Source: Annona cherimola
Taxonomy: Eukaryota > Streptophyta > Magnoliopsida > Magnoliales > Annonaceae
Reading direction: 5' to 3'
NCBI GenBank assembly: GCA_030490835.1
Contig: CM059973.1
Coordinates: forward strand, 49,976,008-50,040,007
Length of the DNA stretch: 64,000 nt
A program made the translations under genes and the position numbers. This document shows, one piece after another, positions 11,757 through 21,899 of this stretch (its first letter is position 1; each line of letters starts with the position of its first letter). Under the pieces are notes generated by a model. It saw only the letters and a program-made list of their open reading frames with translations. It was not told the DNA's origin and did not search any database.

Positions 11757-12886
11757 TGTGATACCTTGACCCAAGTAAGACATATTGATATGAAATTTGC
11801 ATATAAATATGGATCACGAATGGTTTAATGGAATTATAAATAATTTTCCTAAGCAATATTAATGATTTATTTCAACTAGGGAAAATGATTATGAATAATC
11901 AATATAAGCCGATATGGGTCAATGTGATTAAAGAGGCCTAATCAGGATTAGGAAATGTTAATATATTGAGGATAATTATCTCATATATTATGATTTAACT
12001 AATGGAGATTATGTTAATAATTATGGATTTGTGGTGATAAATGTTAGAAAATTCATAACCTGACACCTATAAGGCAGAATGAGGTGAAATTTGAAAGGTA
12101 AGCACATGATGAGCTGTCCAACCTTATGGATGGATTGGATTATGAAGATTATGATAAGATTAGGGTGATAATTATTTATTTTCATCCAAATCCAAAAGTT
12201 AAACTCAAATGGCCATAACTTATGATAGAAAGGTCATTTTTGGATGGAATTTGACATGAACAGTTAAAATGATAGGGTCAATATTATGGACAGATTTGAT
12301 TAAGCTAATTATCATGAAAAATTACTTAATCACAAAAGGTTGAAAGTGGTTGATTTTTGTTAAAGAAAAAGTGACATGCCATTAATAAACCGAAAGTGAC
12401 AAGTGACACGTGTCGATACGGGATTCGTTGAGCAAGATTTAAAGTCAACGAATTAAATGAGGGATTGAATTTGGAAATTAGGTGAGACACATGTCATCGT
12501 AAAGTTCATTTGGAATCAATGAAATTAATGAAGAAAATTAACCTCATAAATGAGGTAATTAATGGGTCAAATGAGGTGATTTTAAGTGGATTTTGAATTT
12601 TTAAAAATCCTAAAAATGCATTTAAATACCCTATATGACTAGGGTGAATAAATTGTATTAATATAGAATGGAAATTTATGGCATAAAATGCCAAAAAAAC
12701 CCATGTGAATAGTGACGTGAATAGTGGACAGCAACATGGGCATTAATTGAGGCAGATTTTGATAATTAAAAATCATGTAAAAATATGATTTTTCATGGGT
12801 GAAATGTTGCCAACTCATTTATAGATAAGGGACTCATAAATTACCCTACACATTAGGTGTAAAAGTGGGCCCCACAAATTGCAAAT

Positions 12887-12894
12887 TATAAAAG
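12887..12894 (+). promoter_or_regulatory. TATA box of giant LTR copy 1
   Basis: TATAAAAG followed by a purine-rich leader. The relatives have TATA-like boxes at the matching place (CATAAAAGG near 49506; TATAAATA at 32028 and, minus strand, 53703-53696). Confidence 0.6.
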
Positions 12895-14595
12895 AAAGGA
12901 GAGGGGCATGTGAACGGTTCATTTGGGGCAAAAGTGGAGAGAGAAAATTCTCTCCCAAGGGCAGCAGCAAGCACGGCCAAGTAAGAGGAGAAAGGAGAAG
13001 AAAAAAAACAGGAAAAGAGGAAGGAAAGGGAGGAAATCAAGTCGGAAAGGATCCAAGCCAAGAAATTCTAGTTTTCAACTAAGTATGGGTTAAGCTTTGG
13101 GTTCTTGAATTCAAAATTTTTCACCTCCTTTTATGGGTCATGAATTTGATTCATAATGACCCTTAAATGATGAGTTATAATGCCCTTAATTAGGGTATTA
13201 AATGAGAATTGAATGAAAGTAATGAATCCAAGGGATTCAAGGAGGCTAAGTGACGTGTTAAGCATGATTAGGGTGAATAACCCTGGCTGGAATTTTATGA
13301 AATTCCCTTATTATTTTGCTGTTTTAATAATCTTTTATGATTAGCTTATGATTCGTAAGTTTATGATTTCCATACGTTGATTTGGGAATGATTTAAGAAC
13401 CTTAGGAAGGGCTAAACCTAAGGTTAACTACATGATGGAAATTTCACTCTTTTGAGATGGATATGGGGCATGAGTTAAACCAACTAATTAGTGGCTGATT
13501 TAAAGGGTAAAATACCCTACATCTAAGGTAGAAGGGACGTCCAACATAAGGATGGGAGAAAATGTAAAAATCTGATTTTTTGGACCATATGGTATGGACG
13601 TCAAAGGGTGGCCAAGATGTGCATGGAAAGTTGCTGTTTTGGAGCAAATAATTTATGGACTTTGAATATGTGAAATTACCCTAAATTTGAGATAAGAAAA
13701 GTATGATTAAGGGCTGAAATTAAGGAGGTAAAAATCTGTTTTGAAACATATGTCCATAGGGATGTTGAAAGTGGGAAAAAACTATAACAAAGTTGCTGTT
13801 TTGAACCATGTGATTAAGGGATGATAATCTTATAAAAATACCCTAAATTATGTGCTAATTAATTGTTTTAATTATGCCAAAATAGAGGGCAAGTTTCTGT
13901 TTTGAAAAAGATTAGAAAACACATACTATATGTGTAATAAGAAGGGTGCACATAAAGGGTATGTATGAAAAATATGAGAAATGACTAAATGAGATTTGAT
14001 AAAATGCAAAAATTGGATGGAAATGTGATAAAATGTCAAAACAAAGTGCTGTTTTATATGAACTTGAATTACACATAATATATGTGTGTTCAAGTGAGTA
14101 AATATGGGCAATATGGATGGCAAGATGGGAGGATGACCATGTATGAGTAGCTAAGATGCAAAAATGGAAGGAAAACATGGTAAAATGAGGAAGTATAGGG
14201 ATGTTTTGAGAAAATTATAAAATCTCTAAATTTTGAAATTGAGATTAGTAGCCCTAACTCATGAATAGGTGCCTTAGATGAGCACCCATGTGAAAAATGT
14301 AAAGAATGGATGTTAAATGATAAATGGGAGGTAAGGAACCCCCATATGTGGATTAAATAAAAGTTTATAATATGTTGAAATGTTTACCCTACATAAGGGT
14401 ATTAAAAATGAAAAGAATAAATGGATAATATGATGTATAGGCTATGTTGATATGTATGAACATCCGACTTGAAAGACAAGAGGGTTAAGCTAGTATAATG
14501 TAAATCCAAATGGATTTATGTAGGTTGAAAAACCCTAAGGGATGCAAGCATTTGAAGTGATGTATATAAATAAAATATTATTTTCATTTATCTAG

Positions 14596-14642
14596 GCAAA
14601 GCTAAGGAAAAGAATGGAAGAAAGAGATTATGGCAATCTCAG
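14596..14642 (+). other. Putative LTR mini-exon (copy 1)
   Basis: A 47-nt block between a CTAG acceptor-like end and a GTAAGCAAG donor. Matching blocks lie at 40402-40440, 51425-51468 and (minus) 52798-52760. The upstream donor in this copy (13079-13080) reads CT instead of GT. Splicing is inferred, not shown. Confidence 0.45.
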
Positions 14643-14809
14643 GTAAGCAAGCGAACCTTTCAAATTATTGATTTTTCTCTAAATGTTGAAATGATGATTA
14701 TGTCAATGCTTTTATGATTACGTTTTAACGAATGGGCAAGCATAAGTTGACAGCTTTAATGAAAAGCCACAAGTTTTGGAAAATGATGGCTTTAAGGAAA
14801 AGCCTCAAG

Positions 14810-15003
14810 GTTTGCTTTATGGGAAGCAAGCAACATTTTTAAGATAAAAAAATTTATCACAAATGTTGCCATGGATTAATAATGCTTTATGTTAATAGGA
14901 TTGAGGAATTTGCTTATGAGTAAGCAAGTTCTCCATAATGTTAATTTCACAGGATTTTATGTTGATGGTTTTAAGAATTTGCTTTTAAGTAAGCAAGTTC
15001 TTT
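14810..15003 (+). repeat. Repeats with GCTT...AAGC hairpins
   Basis: Three degenerate repeats around 14812, 14910 and 14978, each of the form TTTGCTT-6 nt-AAGCAAG, able to form 4-6 bp stems. Two of them include GTAAGCAAG, the same string as the putative splice donor at 14643. Confidence 0.6.
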
Positions 15004-15689
15004 CTGATGTTATTTCAAAAGTATTTTATAAGAAAAAGGGAATTTTACCCTTTTTCACAAAGCAACAGTTGTAAATAAGTTGTGTTATTTTTACGATAAG
15101 TTGTGATAAATGATTATGTTTATGAAAAAAAAAGAAAAAAAAGATTTAACTTATGAAAAAGATTATTTTTTTTCTATGTCATGATAATTGAAAATAAATG
15201 ATGATTTGGACATAGTCCATACGTTTTGAAATGATTTTCGAAAAAGTTTGATTTCCCTTAGATAAGGAAATCTATGTTGAAATGCCTTGAAAAATGCTTA
15301 TACGGATGGGTTGAATGAGCAAAAAGGGCCTGAAATGGAAACCAAGAAAATATTAGAAAAATACATGGTTTAATTTTGAAAATCCAAAAGTTTTGGAGTT
15401 AGTTTATAAGGGTTTTAAGATGTATGGTTTTTCATACGTTTCAAATGTTTATCAAAAACTCAAAATGGTTTTAAAAGAATTTAAGGAAGGTCATCCTAAA
15501 ACTAAATTTTAAATAATAACTTGTTTAAAGTGGGTACGCTCGCTTTATAAGTTGACAAGGGCTGTGGTCTGTGATGTGTTTTTGAAAATAATTTTTAAAG
15601 ATATAGACTTCGGTCTATGATGTTTTGTGAGCATGGATGCAAGCTGCGGTTTGTGAGCCCGGTTTAAAAGGTCATGGGTTGCGGTCTGT

Positions 15690-15890
15690 GATATTTTAAA
15701 CCAAACGGACTGCGGTCCGTCAGGATGATGTATGGTGTACCAGTACACGGAATAGGCCGGTTGTAGAGCACGGTCGGGATGGCCGGGGCCCACTCTACAT
15801 ATGGTCAAGTCGCTAAGAGATGACAAGAGGCCAGCGGCGCCCTCCCTGAAATGGGAGCAGGATGAAAGAACAGTCACTTGGTTAGCGTGC
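15690..15890 (+). repeat. GC-rich conserved LTR block (copy 1)
   Basis: A GC-rich island in AT-rich surroundings. It shares stretches such as GTCAAGTCGCTAAG, GGCCAGCGGCG and CCTCCCTGAAATGGGAGCA with the LTR at 40650-40800, and weaker matches with 54815-54935 and 52440-52560 (minus). Function unknown. Confidence 0.65.
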
Positions 15891-16204
15891 TGTTAAGTAT
15901 AGATTTTGTTCCAAAAGATAGAGTGATCACTTGCTAAGTGTCACTACTTGATGTTTCTTTTGAAAATCCCAAAGATTGGGACATGAAAGGATATTTTTAT
16001 GAAAGTTATCCTAAAGGAATTTTTATGAAATGATTACCCTGAAAATGGGATGTTTTACACAAAAGTGTAAATAACAGGAATGCAAGCAAATGTTTTTAAG
16101 CAAAAGCATTTATAAAAATGAATTATGTATTTTATATGACTTGTTTGTTATAAATAAGCCCCAAGACGGGGATTATGAAAAAGATTTATTTGAAACTTGG
16201 TTTT

Positions 16205-16737
16205 GGACATAAGAATGTCCCTTTCTAAAGGATTTAAATGGTAAATATTTATGGACATGAGAATGTCCAATGCTTAAGTATTTTGATGGAATGTGTTTTA
16301 GGAATATGAATGTCCATTGTCAAAAAGTTATGTCAAAAATGTTTTGAGACATCAAATGTCTCTTGGCTAAAGGAGTTTAAGATGAAAAATATTTTTCGAT
16401 ATATAAATGTCCTTTGCCGAGAAAGGCTTATGTGAATGATGTTTTTAGGACATGATAATGTCCTTCTCTAAAAAGGAGTTATGAGGAAAATATTTTGGAC
16501 ATAAAACGTCCACTAATGAAAGATGATTGTATGTAAATATTTTTGAACATTAGAAATGTTCATATAAGATTAAAGGAAATAAATTAAAAAGGGTAAAACT
16601 CATTTGTTTTGCCTTAACAAGCCCACACGTGGTTTGTAAATGATTTTAAGAACGATGTTTTATGAAAATGTTCAAGGATATGGAACTGTCCTTATGAACA
16701 AGGATTTTATGATAATGTTAGGACATATATATGTCCT
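16205..16737 (+). repeat. ~48-bp-period array of small hairpins
   Basis: Ten degenerate units. Hairpins start near 16205, 16253, 16301, 16346, 16397, 16447, 16496, 16544, 16674 and 16720. The usual form is GGACAT-loop-ATGTCC. Paired changes keep the stem in several units: GAGACAT/ATGTCTC at 16346-16362 and TGAACAT/ATGTTCA at 16544-16562. The last unit is a perfect 18-bp palindrome (16720-16737). Confidence 0.8.
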
Positions 16738-16816
16738 CAAGTAAAAAGGCATTCATGATGTTTAAGAAAAGGGTTTTAAAGGAAGTCTTTCCCTAAAAGA
16801 TATAATTCTTGCTTAC

Positions 16817-16853
16817 TGAGTTGTCACTCACGTTTTGTTTTCCCAAACCTTAG
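16817..16853 (+). promoter_or_regulatory. Hairpin plus 3' splice-site-like element
   Basis: TGAGT-TGTC-ACTCA (16817-16830) followed by a T-rich tract and CCTTAG|ACAGGT (AG at 16852-16853). The same arrangement is at 40886-40926 and, on the minus strand, 51882-51843. Confidence 0.5.
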
Positions 16854-17207
16854 ACAGGTACCGGAAAATTCAAGAGGTTGCAAACCTAAGCAGTGAAGGA
16901 AGGTATGTGATGGTAGCCATGATGTATGGATAACATGGTTTAAAGTGTTAAGGTATGTTTATATGAACTTAATTAGAATTTTAAGTTCCATATGCATCAA
17001 TGAATGAATGTATGAATGTAAGGAATGAAAATGTTATGATTTAGTCAAGAAGACTTTCATTGTAGAAAAGTATGAAGGGATCTATGAATGAAATGATGAA
17101 ATTTATTACAAGTGTATTGTTACTTATATGATGATTGTTATGTAAAGCAATGAATGATAATAGATAAAAAAAAATTTGGATGAGATCCAATTAAGAACCC
17201 GTCGCGT

Positions 17208-17229
17208 GATCAGGGCAACAATCCTGATC
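17208..17229 (+). other. Conserved terminal LTR hairpin
   Basis: GATCAGG-GCAACAAT-CCTGATC, a 7-bp stem with a constant 8-nt loop, 62 bases before the LTR end. The same structure recurs in all related LTRs here (see findings). Confidence 0.75.
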
Positions 17230-17296
17230 TATATTTACCAATCAATGAGGTCTTGAGGTAAGGAAGTGACGTCTCGGTTTGGGGCGCCACAATATG

Positions 17297-17715
17297 TTTT
17301 CAGTCTATAGCATTTTAAAACTTTCTAACTCTCAAATTAAAATATTTCTTTTTGTCCCTTTGACTTGAGAAATTCTCTCATAGATAGATGTTAGTGTATC
17401 CCATATTTCTTTGGCGGTTTGACATGAGGACACCTTATCATATTCAGAAGCAGTAAGAGCATAGAAGAGGGAGTTCATGACTTTGACGTTGCTTTTTACA
17501 GTTCTAACCTCCTCCTCAGACCATGCGGAGGCTCTTTCATCAATTGGTAAGATAACTCTATCTTGGATAGCAATCCAAGAATCTATGTTCACGACCATGA
17601 TAAGCTGTTTCATTCTCAACTTCCAGTAACCGAAGTTACTTCCATCAAATAATGTTGGTCTTATGAATGATTGACCTTTAGCAAATGCGGGGGTGGAAGT
17701 TAATTGGAATTCCAT
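17297..17715 (-). pseudogene. Copia gag, N-terminal part
   Basis: The frame from 17715 to 17332 encodes 127 residues starting MEFQLTSTPAFAKGQSFIRP, with LFDGSNFGYWKLRMKQLI, the typical N-terminal Gag stretch of Sire-type copia elements, and EIWDTLTSIYE near its end. An in-frame stop occurs at 17332 and the frame then runs to the solo-LTR insertion at 17292. The next residues are found again at 11756. The start codon lies 35 bases inside the primer-binding site, which suits the first gag methionine. Confidence 0.85.
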
Positions 17716-17749
17716 TAGTAAGATCTCTTTGATATAAACTCAAAGACAT

Positions 17750-17761
17750 GCTATGATACCA
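17750..17761 (-). promoter_or_regulatory. Primer-binding site (tRNA-iMet), copia element
   Basis: The minus strand reads TGGTATCATAGC, one mismatch from the TGGTATCAGAGC sequence complementary to initiator tRNA-Met, two bases from the 5' LTR end. Confidence 0.88.
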
Positions 17762-17763
17762 CT

Positions 17764-19421
17764 TTTTGGTCCCGAGTTTATGACAGTTACCCAAGAGGGG
17801 AGGGGTGAATTGGGTATTTTAAAAATTCTTTGCTTAAACAGAAATTTTCCTTTTTTAGAATTAATCCTCTCAATGAAATGATCAGTAAGTTGGAGAGAAA
17901 TAATACAATGAAACACAAGTAATCAAACCACTTCAAGAGACAAATTTATATTGGTTCGAACAACCTCCCCTACTTCAATCTTCCAAGCACACACCCGTCG
18001 TGGCTTTTGTTCCGCTATTGTATTTTCAATACAACTTAGAGCAACAGCTCTCTTCTAGATTTTAGGTCTAGGGGCTTGTACAATGTCAGCATAAGTAGGT
18101 GACGAGTTTCACTCCAATCACACATTACTTTGCCTTCACTCAATTTCAATCTCTAATATCAAACTAAGTGGGAAAAATAAGTAAACAATGAATAAAAAAC
18201 CTACACATTACAGATTTGTGTAGGCAGTTTCAGGCACGTAGAAGAACTTGTGGAAGCAGCAGTTAATTGAGCAATGCAGCTTTCAGCAGTTTTAAAGCAC
18301 AGTTCTTCTTCAAACTTCTTGTACATCACTTTAAATGCAAGAGAGAGTGGAAGGTGAGCTCATTCAATATTTTTCCAACTGTATTTACGTTCACTTGATT
18401 CTTCTTATATAATGAGAAGTAAATTCGAACGTTTGGTGGTAGGTGACGTGCATTTAATGCGCCAACGTTCGAATTTTTTCGACTGTTGTGAACCAAATCG
18501 CATTTAGAGTCGACTTAGCATGTGACTTCGTTCAAGTCACAGGGTGGAGTCGAATTTTGGTGCGACTTCACCCAAGTCGCAGGCTGGAGTCAACTTCAGG
18601 TGCAACTTCGGTCTTTAGCTTTCAACTCAAGTTCCAAGTTCAGGTTGACTTGGTCTCGGACTTGACTCAAGTCGTGGTTGGAGTCAACTTTGAGTGCAAC
18701 TTCACCAACCATAGATCATATTGGAACTACAAGGTCTTACGAGTGATCTTTATATTGTGTATACTCCCTTTCTTCTCTTGAACTTCATTAAATGTCTTGT
18801 TTATGTATTGTTTATTGTTTTGCTTAATTCAAGTAATACACTAATCTCTTGTAAGATCCTTTCTTGTGGCCTTGATTCATGATGATTGTTCTTTCTTGAT
18901 CTTGTTGTCCATTCTTTAATAAGACATTTTTGGATCATTATAAGGTAGCCATGTACTCGAGTCGCAGGCTTGGGTTGACTTAGACTTCAACTTTACCCAA
19001 GTCACATACTCGGGGCTTGAGATGCGACTTCACCTAAGTCGCATGATAAAGTCGACTTGGAAGGCGACTTGACTCTGAGATCTCATAGTCTTCAGCAAGG
19101 CCATACCCAAGTGGCATCTGGAGTCGACTTGGGTTTGCAACTTCACTTAAATCCTAAGCGGAGTCGACTTCGACTACGACTTCACCTATCTTCGAGTCCC
19201 AATTTCAACTCTGATGATTTTATGTCACTTGAAGTCGATTCTGGAGTCGACTTGGGCATCAATTTGACCTAAGTTGATGGCTAAGTCCACTTGGGATGCG
19301 ACTTGACCTGCTATCTTTTGAATCTTGAATTTTTAAACCTTTGTAACACTTAGTTATTTCTCAAATTGAGTTTTTAATCATCAAAACATGGATTGTGCTT
19401 AATTTTCCTTGTATTCCAACG
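17764..19421 (-). repeat. 5' LTR of the copia element
   Basis: 1658 bp matching 3069-4831. Both plus-strand termini have point changes (TG to TT at the left, final A to G at the right). A TATATAAG box on the minus strand lies at 18411-18404. It has the GTCGACTT-type repeats but lacks the inverted duplication of the other LTR. Confidence 0.92.
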
Positions 19422-19426
19422 CAAAG

Positions 19427-21130
19427 AAGTCATAATTAAAGCCATAACACAAGCAACAAATATCAATGAGCCTTTTCCAACTTCCTTATAAATTCTATGA
19501 AAATATTGATGTCATGATTAGCAAGTGTTGGTAAGGTGAAGAGATGGAAAGAGGAAAATGCCCTTGGTTGCCTAGAGCAAAATGTGCAAGATGAAAGCTG
19601 GCAAAGGGACGAGCTTCCAAAAGCTGAATGCATTCAACATGGCCCTATTAGCCAAGTAAGCCTAGCGACTAGCAATTCACTTAAATTCCTCATGCTACAA
19701 AGTTATGCAAACTAGATACTTTCCAAATTGTGATCTTTGGAATAGCATTGCAAAACTACCTAGCTCCTTCACTTGGAAGAGCATTACAAAAGTAAAACTG
19801 TTGTTATTATATGGTTGCAAATGAAGGCTTGGAAATGGCGAAAAGCTGCTTAGGCTCCCAATCTAATGACAAAAGAAGGCCCCTTGTCAATGCAGTTTAT
19901 TGAGGATTTTAACGCTTTAGATTTCATCGACTGAAATAGAAAAATATGGAAGGAATCTTATACAAAAATGGTGGTTAATGATGAGAGATGGAACTCTATT
20001 TTGATGTGACCCTATTGATATTGAGGAAGAGGATTGTAAATATTGATCTTTGGATCATGATGGTCAATTCAAGGTCAAGCCTGCATATAAACTTGCAATA
20101 TCAAACTGCGAATGATGTAGATGAGTCTGAGAGCACAGATGATAAGACTAATGTGTAGGTCCTTCATGATCTTTGGAAAGTCTAGGTGCAAAAGAAAATT
20201 ACAATATTTAATTAGTGAATGCTAATGGACTTTCTACCAATAAACACTAACCTTTCCATGAGGTGCATTATAAAAAATACAATGTGCACCTTATGTAATA
20301 GAGGTGAAGAGGATGTCATCATATTTTTAGCACTATGCAGAAGCAAGGAATGGAGTGGAATTTAATGACTTATCTGTCTGTAGAAATGTACGTGGACTTA
20401 TGGGATATATTTAGGAAACTATTAAAGATGAAAACTTGTATGTCGTTAATATTTTCCTATGCCTTTATTGGAGAATATGACATTGTTTAAACAAACATTA
20501 CATGGAAGGGAAGAAGCTGACTTTTTAAGATGTATCAAACTGGGCAGTGAAGTATATCGAACATTAAATTCAGCAACAATGGTATCTAGGATTGGCATAT
20601 AGTATCCCTGCAACCCTGAAAAATAAAGAAGACCCAAGGAAGGAATGGTAAAAATCAATATTGATGGCGGTTTGGAGATGTAGAATTGAAGTATGGAGTT
20701 AGGTTCAATCATTCTAGATTTGGGTGCAAAATTTTGAATATGAAATCGTATCTTGGATCCCCTATTATTAGAGGTGCATGCTACACACTATTGGCAATTG
20801 ATTGGATCGCGGCTTTGCATTACAAAGATATTATAATGGAATCAAATGCTCTATTTCTAATTAATCTATTGAATGAAAATAGTGTTATCCGCTCAAATCT
20901 AAAGATCATTTTGGAGAGGATAAAAGTTCACTTTTGTCTTTTGTGGGTGTGTTTTTACCCGCATCCTCGGGTCCGAGAATTCATTTACAAATGAACTAAT
21001 ATGTTTTGTTCAAAATATGCTTACCCCTAAATGCATTAATGATATGTCCGATGCCCTCTTTAATTCCTTCCTCGAGATGCTTTTAGGAGGTCTTATGTTA
21101 GGTTCATCAAATAATTTTATGTTCCAAAAA
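19427..21130 (+). pseudogene. LINE, 3' part: RT thumb, zinc finger, RNase H
   Basis: This resumes the LINE frame with EVIIKAITQA. A zinc-binding region reads LPINTNLSMRCIIKNTMCTL then CNRGEEDVIIFLALCRSKEW (20240-20360), the zf-RVT type found after RT in plant L1 elements. RNase H similarity lies at 20790-20930 (IAALHYKDIIMESNALFLIN, then LNENSVIRSNLKIILERIK). Stops and frame changes are frequent. The end is placed near an A-rich run at about 21125-21140, probably the remains of the poly-A tail. Confidence 0.82.
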
Positions 21131-21884
21131 GAAAAAGGAGTGAATTTTTTTATTTTATATGTTATTTTTTGAGTTGTTTATTTTATATGTTATTAAAATG
21201 ATCCTTCCATTGTAAACCTGGGCAAAGTTTGACAATATTACATTGTGGGTGTGTTGCAATTCGACTTCAAATCTGAAGGGAAGTATAGGGCTCCATGTAT
21301 GCAATGTAATAAAAAAAATGACCTTTTGATAAGGTTTGGAATTTAACACAAGCACATTGAATACGAGGAATCAACATAGTGTAGTTAGACTAAAAACCTA
21401 CTCAATAAGAAAAAAGTATTTACTTGGAATTTTAGACACACATATATATTAATTATATATACACTATCATAAATAGTGGCTCAAATTTTTAAAATGATCC
21501 TATAAGGTTTTATGGGCATAAATCATCTAATAAAGTATGAGTCTCTCATGCGTAGAAACCCTACAGCCTAATTTCTAATTTCTATTTTTATAATGGGCTA
21601 AATTAGAAATACCAAAGATAGACTTCCTATATAAACGGTTGTGATCCCCAGGTTATGCATCGATTAGGGTTTCTTTTTTAACATCCCATTATTGGAAAAG
21701 AAGAGTCACCTTCTCCAGAAAACCCTAGGGCATTAACTTGAAAGACAAGAAAACCTCCGGATTCAACAGCAACTACTCCTATGGATTCAGATACGCTTCC
21801 GCTTATGGTTTTATTTTCTTGGTGATTTAACATAGAAAATCATGGGGTAATTAATGGTTTTTAATCAATAAGGCTTTCCCAACA
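21131..21884 (+). repeat. Probable LTR remnant ending before a tRNA-Met primer site
   Basis: A non-coding AT-rich stretch ending CCCAACA at 21884, followed by a primer-site-like sequence. A TATATAAA box lies near 21631. The left boundary is unclear and I could not pair it with another LTR in the window. It might be the 5' LTR of the plus-strand copia remnant at the right end of the window; that is inference. Confidence 0.45.
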
Positions 21885-21886
21885 AG

Positions 21887-21899
21887 TGGTATTAGAGCC
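21887..21899 (+). promoter_or_regulatory. Primer-binding-site-like sequence (tRNA-iMet)
   Basis: TGGTATTAGAGCC, one mismatch from the usual plant retrotransposon primer site, two bases after the LTR-like CA end. Confidence 0.65.

Larger units (their letters stand above)
11757..17291 (+). mobile_element. Giant solo LTR, chromodomain-gypsy type, copy 1
   Basis: A 5535-bp non-coding unit that begins TGTGATACC and ends GGGGCGCCACA, with the TSD ATATG (11752-11756, 17292-17296). Removing it restores the copia gag (ENISxMFA). It contains no gag or pol, and its terminal motif occurs only once inside, so it is a solo LTR rather than a two-LTR element. The 3' end resembles the LTR ends of the chromodomain element at 25907 and of the solo LTRs at 48085 and 51534, so I place it in the same broad group. 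It is homologous along most of its length to 48085-55660. At 5.5 kb it is very large; tandem hairpin arrays inside it account for part of the excess. Confidence 0.85.
3069..19421 (-). mobile_element. Sire-type Ty1/copia retrotransposon with long LTRs
   Basis: A full-length but dead copia element in minus orientation, with both LTRs and the 5-bp TSD CAAAG (3064-3068, 19422-19426). Removing it and one TSD restores the LINE frame as GGK-EVIIKA. Order in the sense direction: 5' LTR (17764-19421), tRNA-iMet primer site, gag (17715 leftward, split by a solo LTR), protease, integrase, RT, RNase H, an extra downstream ORF (6874-5466), polypurine tract, 3' LTR (3069-4831). Without the nested insertion it is about 10.8 kb, normal for Sire/Maximus elements. 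The extra ORF after pol also fits that lineage. Extensive LTR differences indicate an old insertion. Confidence 0.93.

Noticed and set aside
16205..16737. CRISPR-like array
   Set aside because: Regular spacing of palindromic units looks similar at first, but units are degenerate, spacers are repeats themselves, and this is a plant LTR without cas genes.
11757..17291. Reading this unit as a complete two-LTR element without genes (LARD type)
   Set aside because: The end motif and hairpin occur once only and no internal LTR copy or primer site is seen, so a solo LTR fits better.
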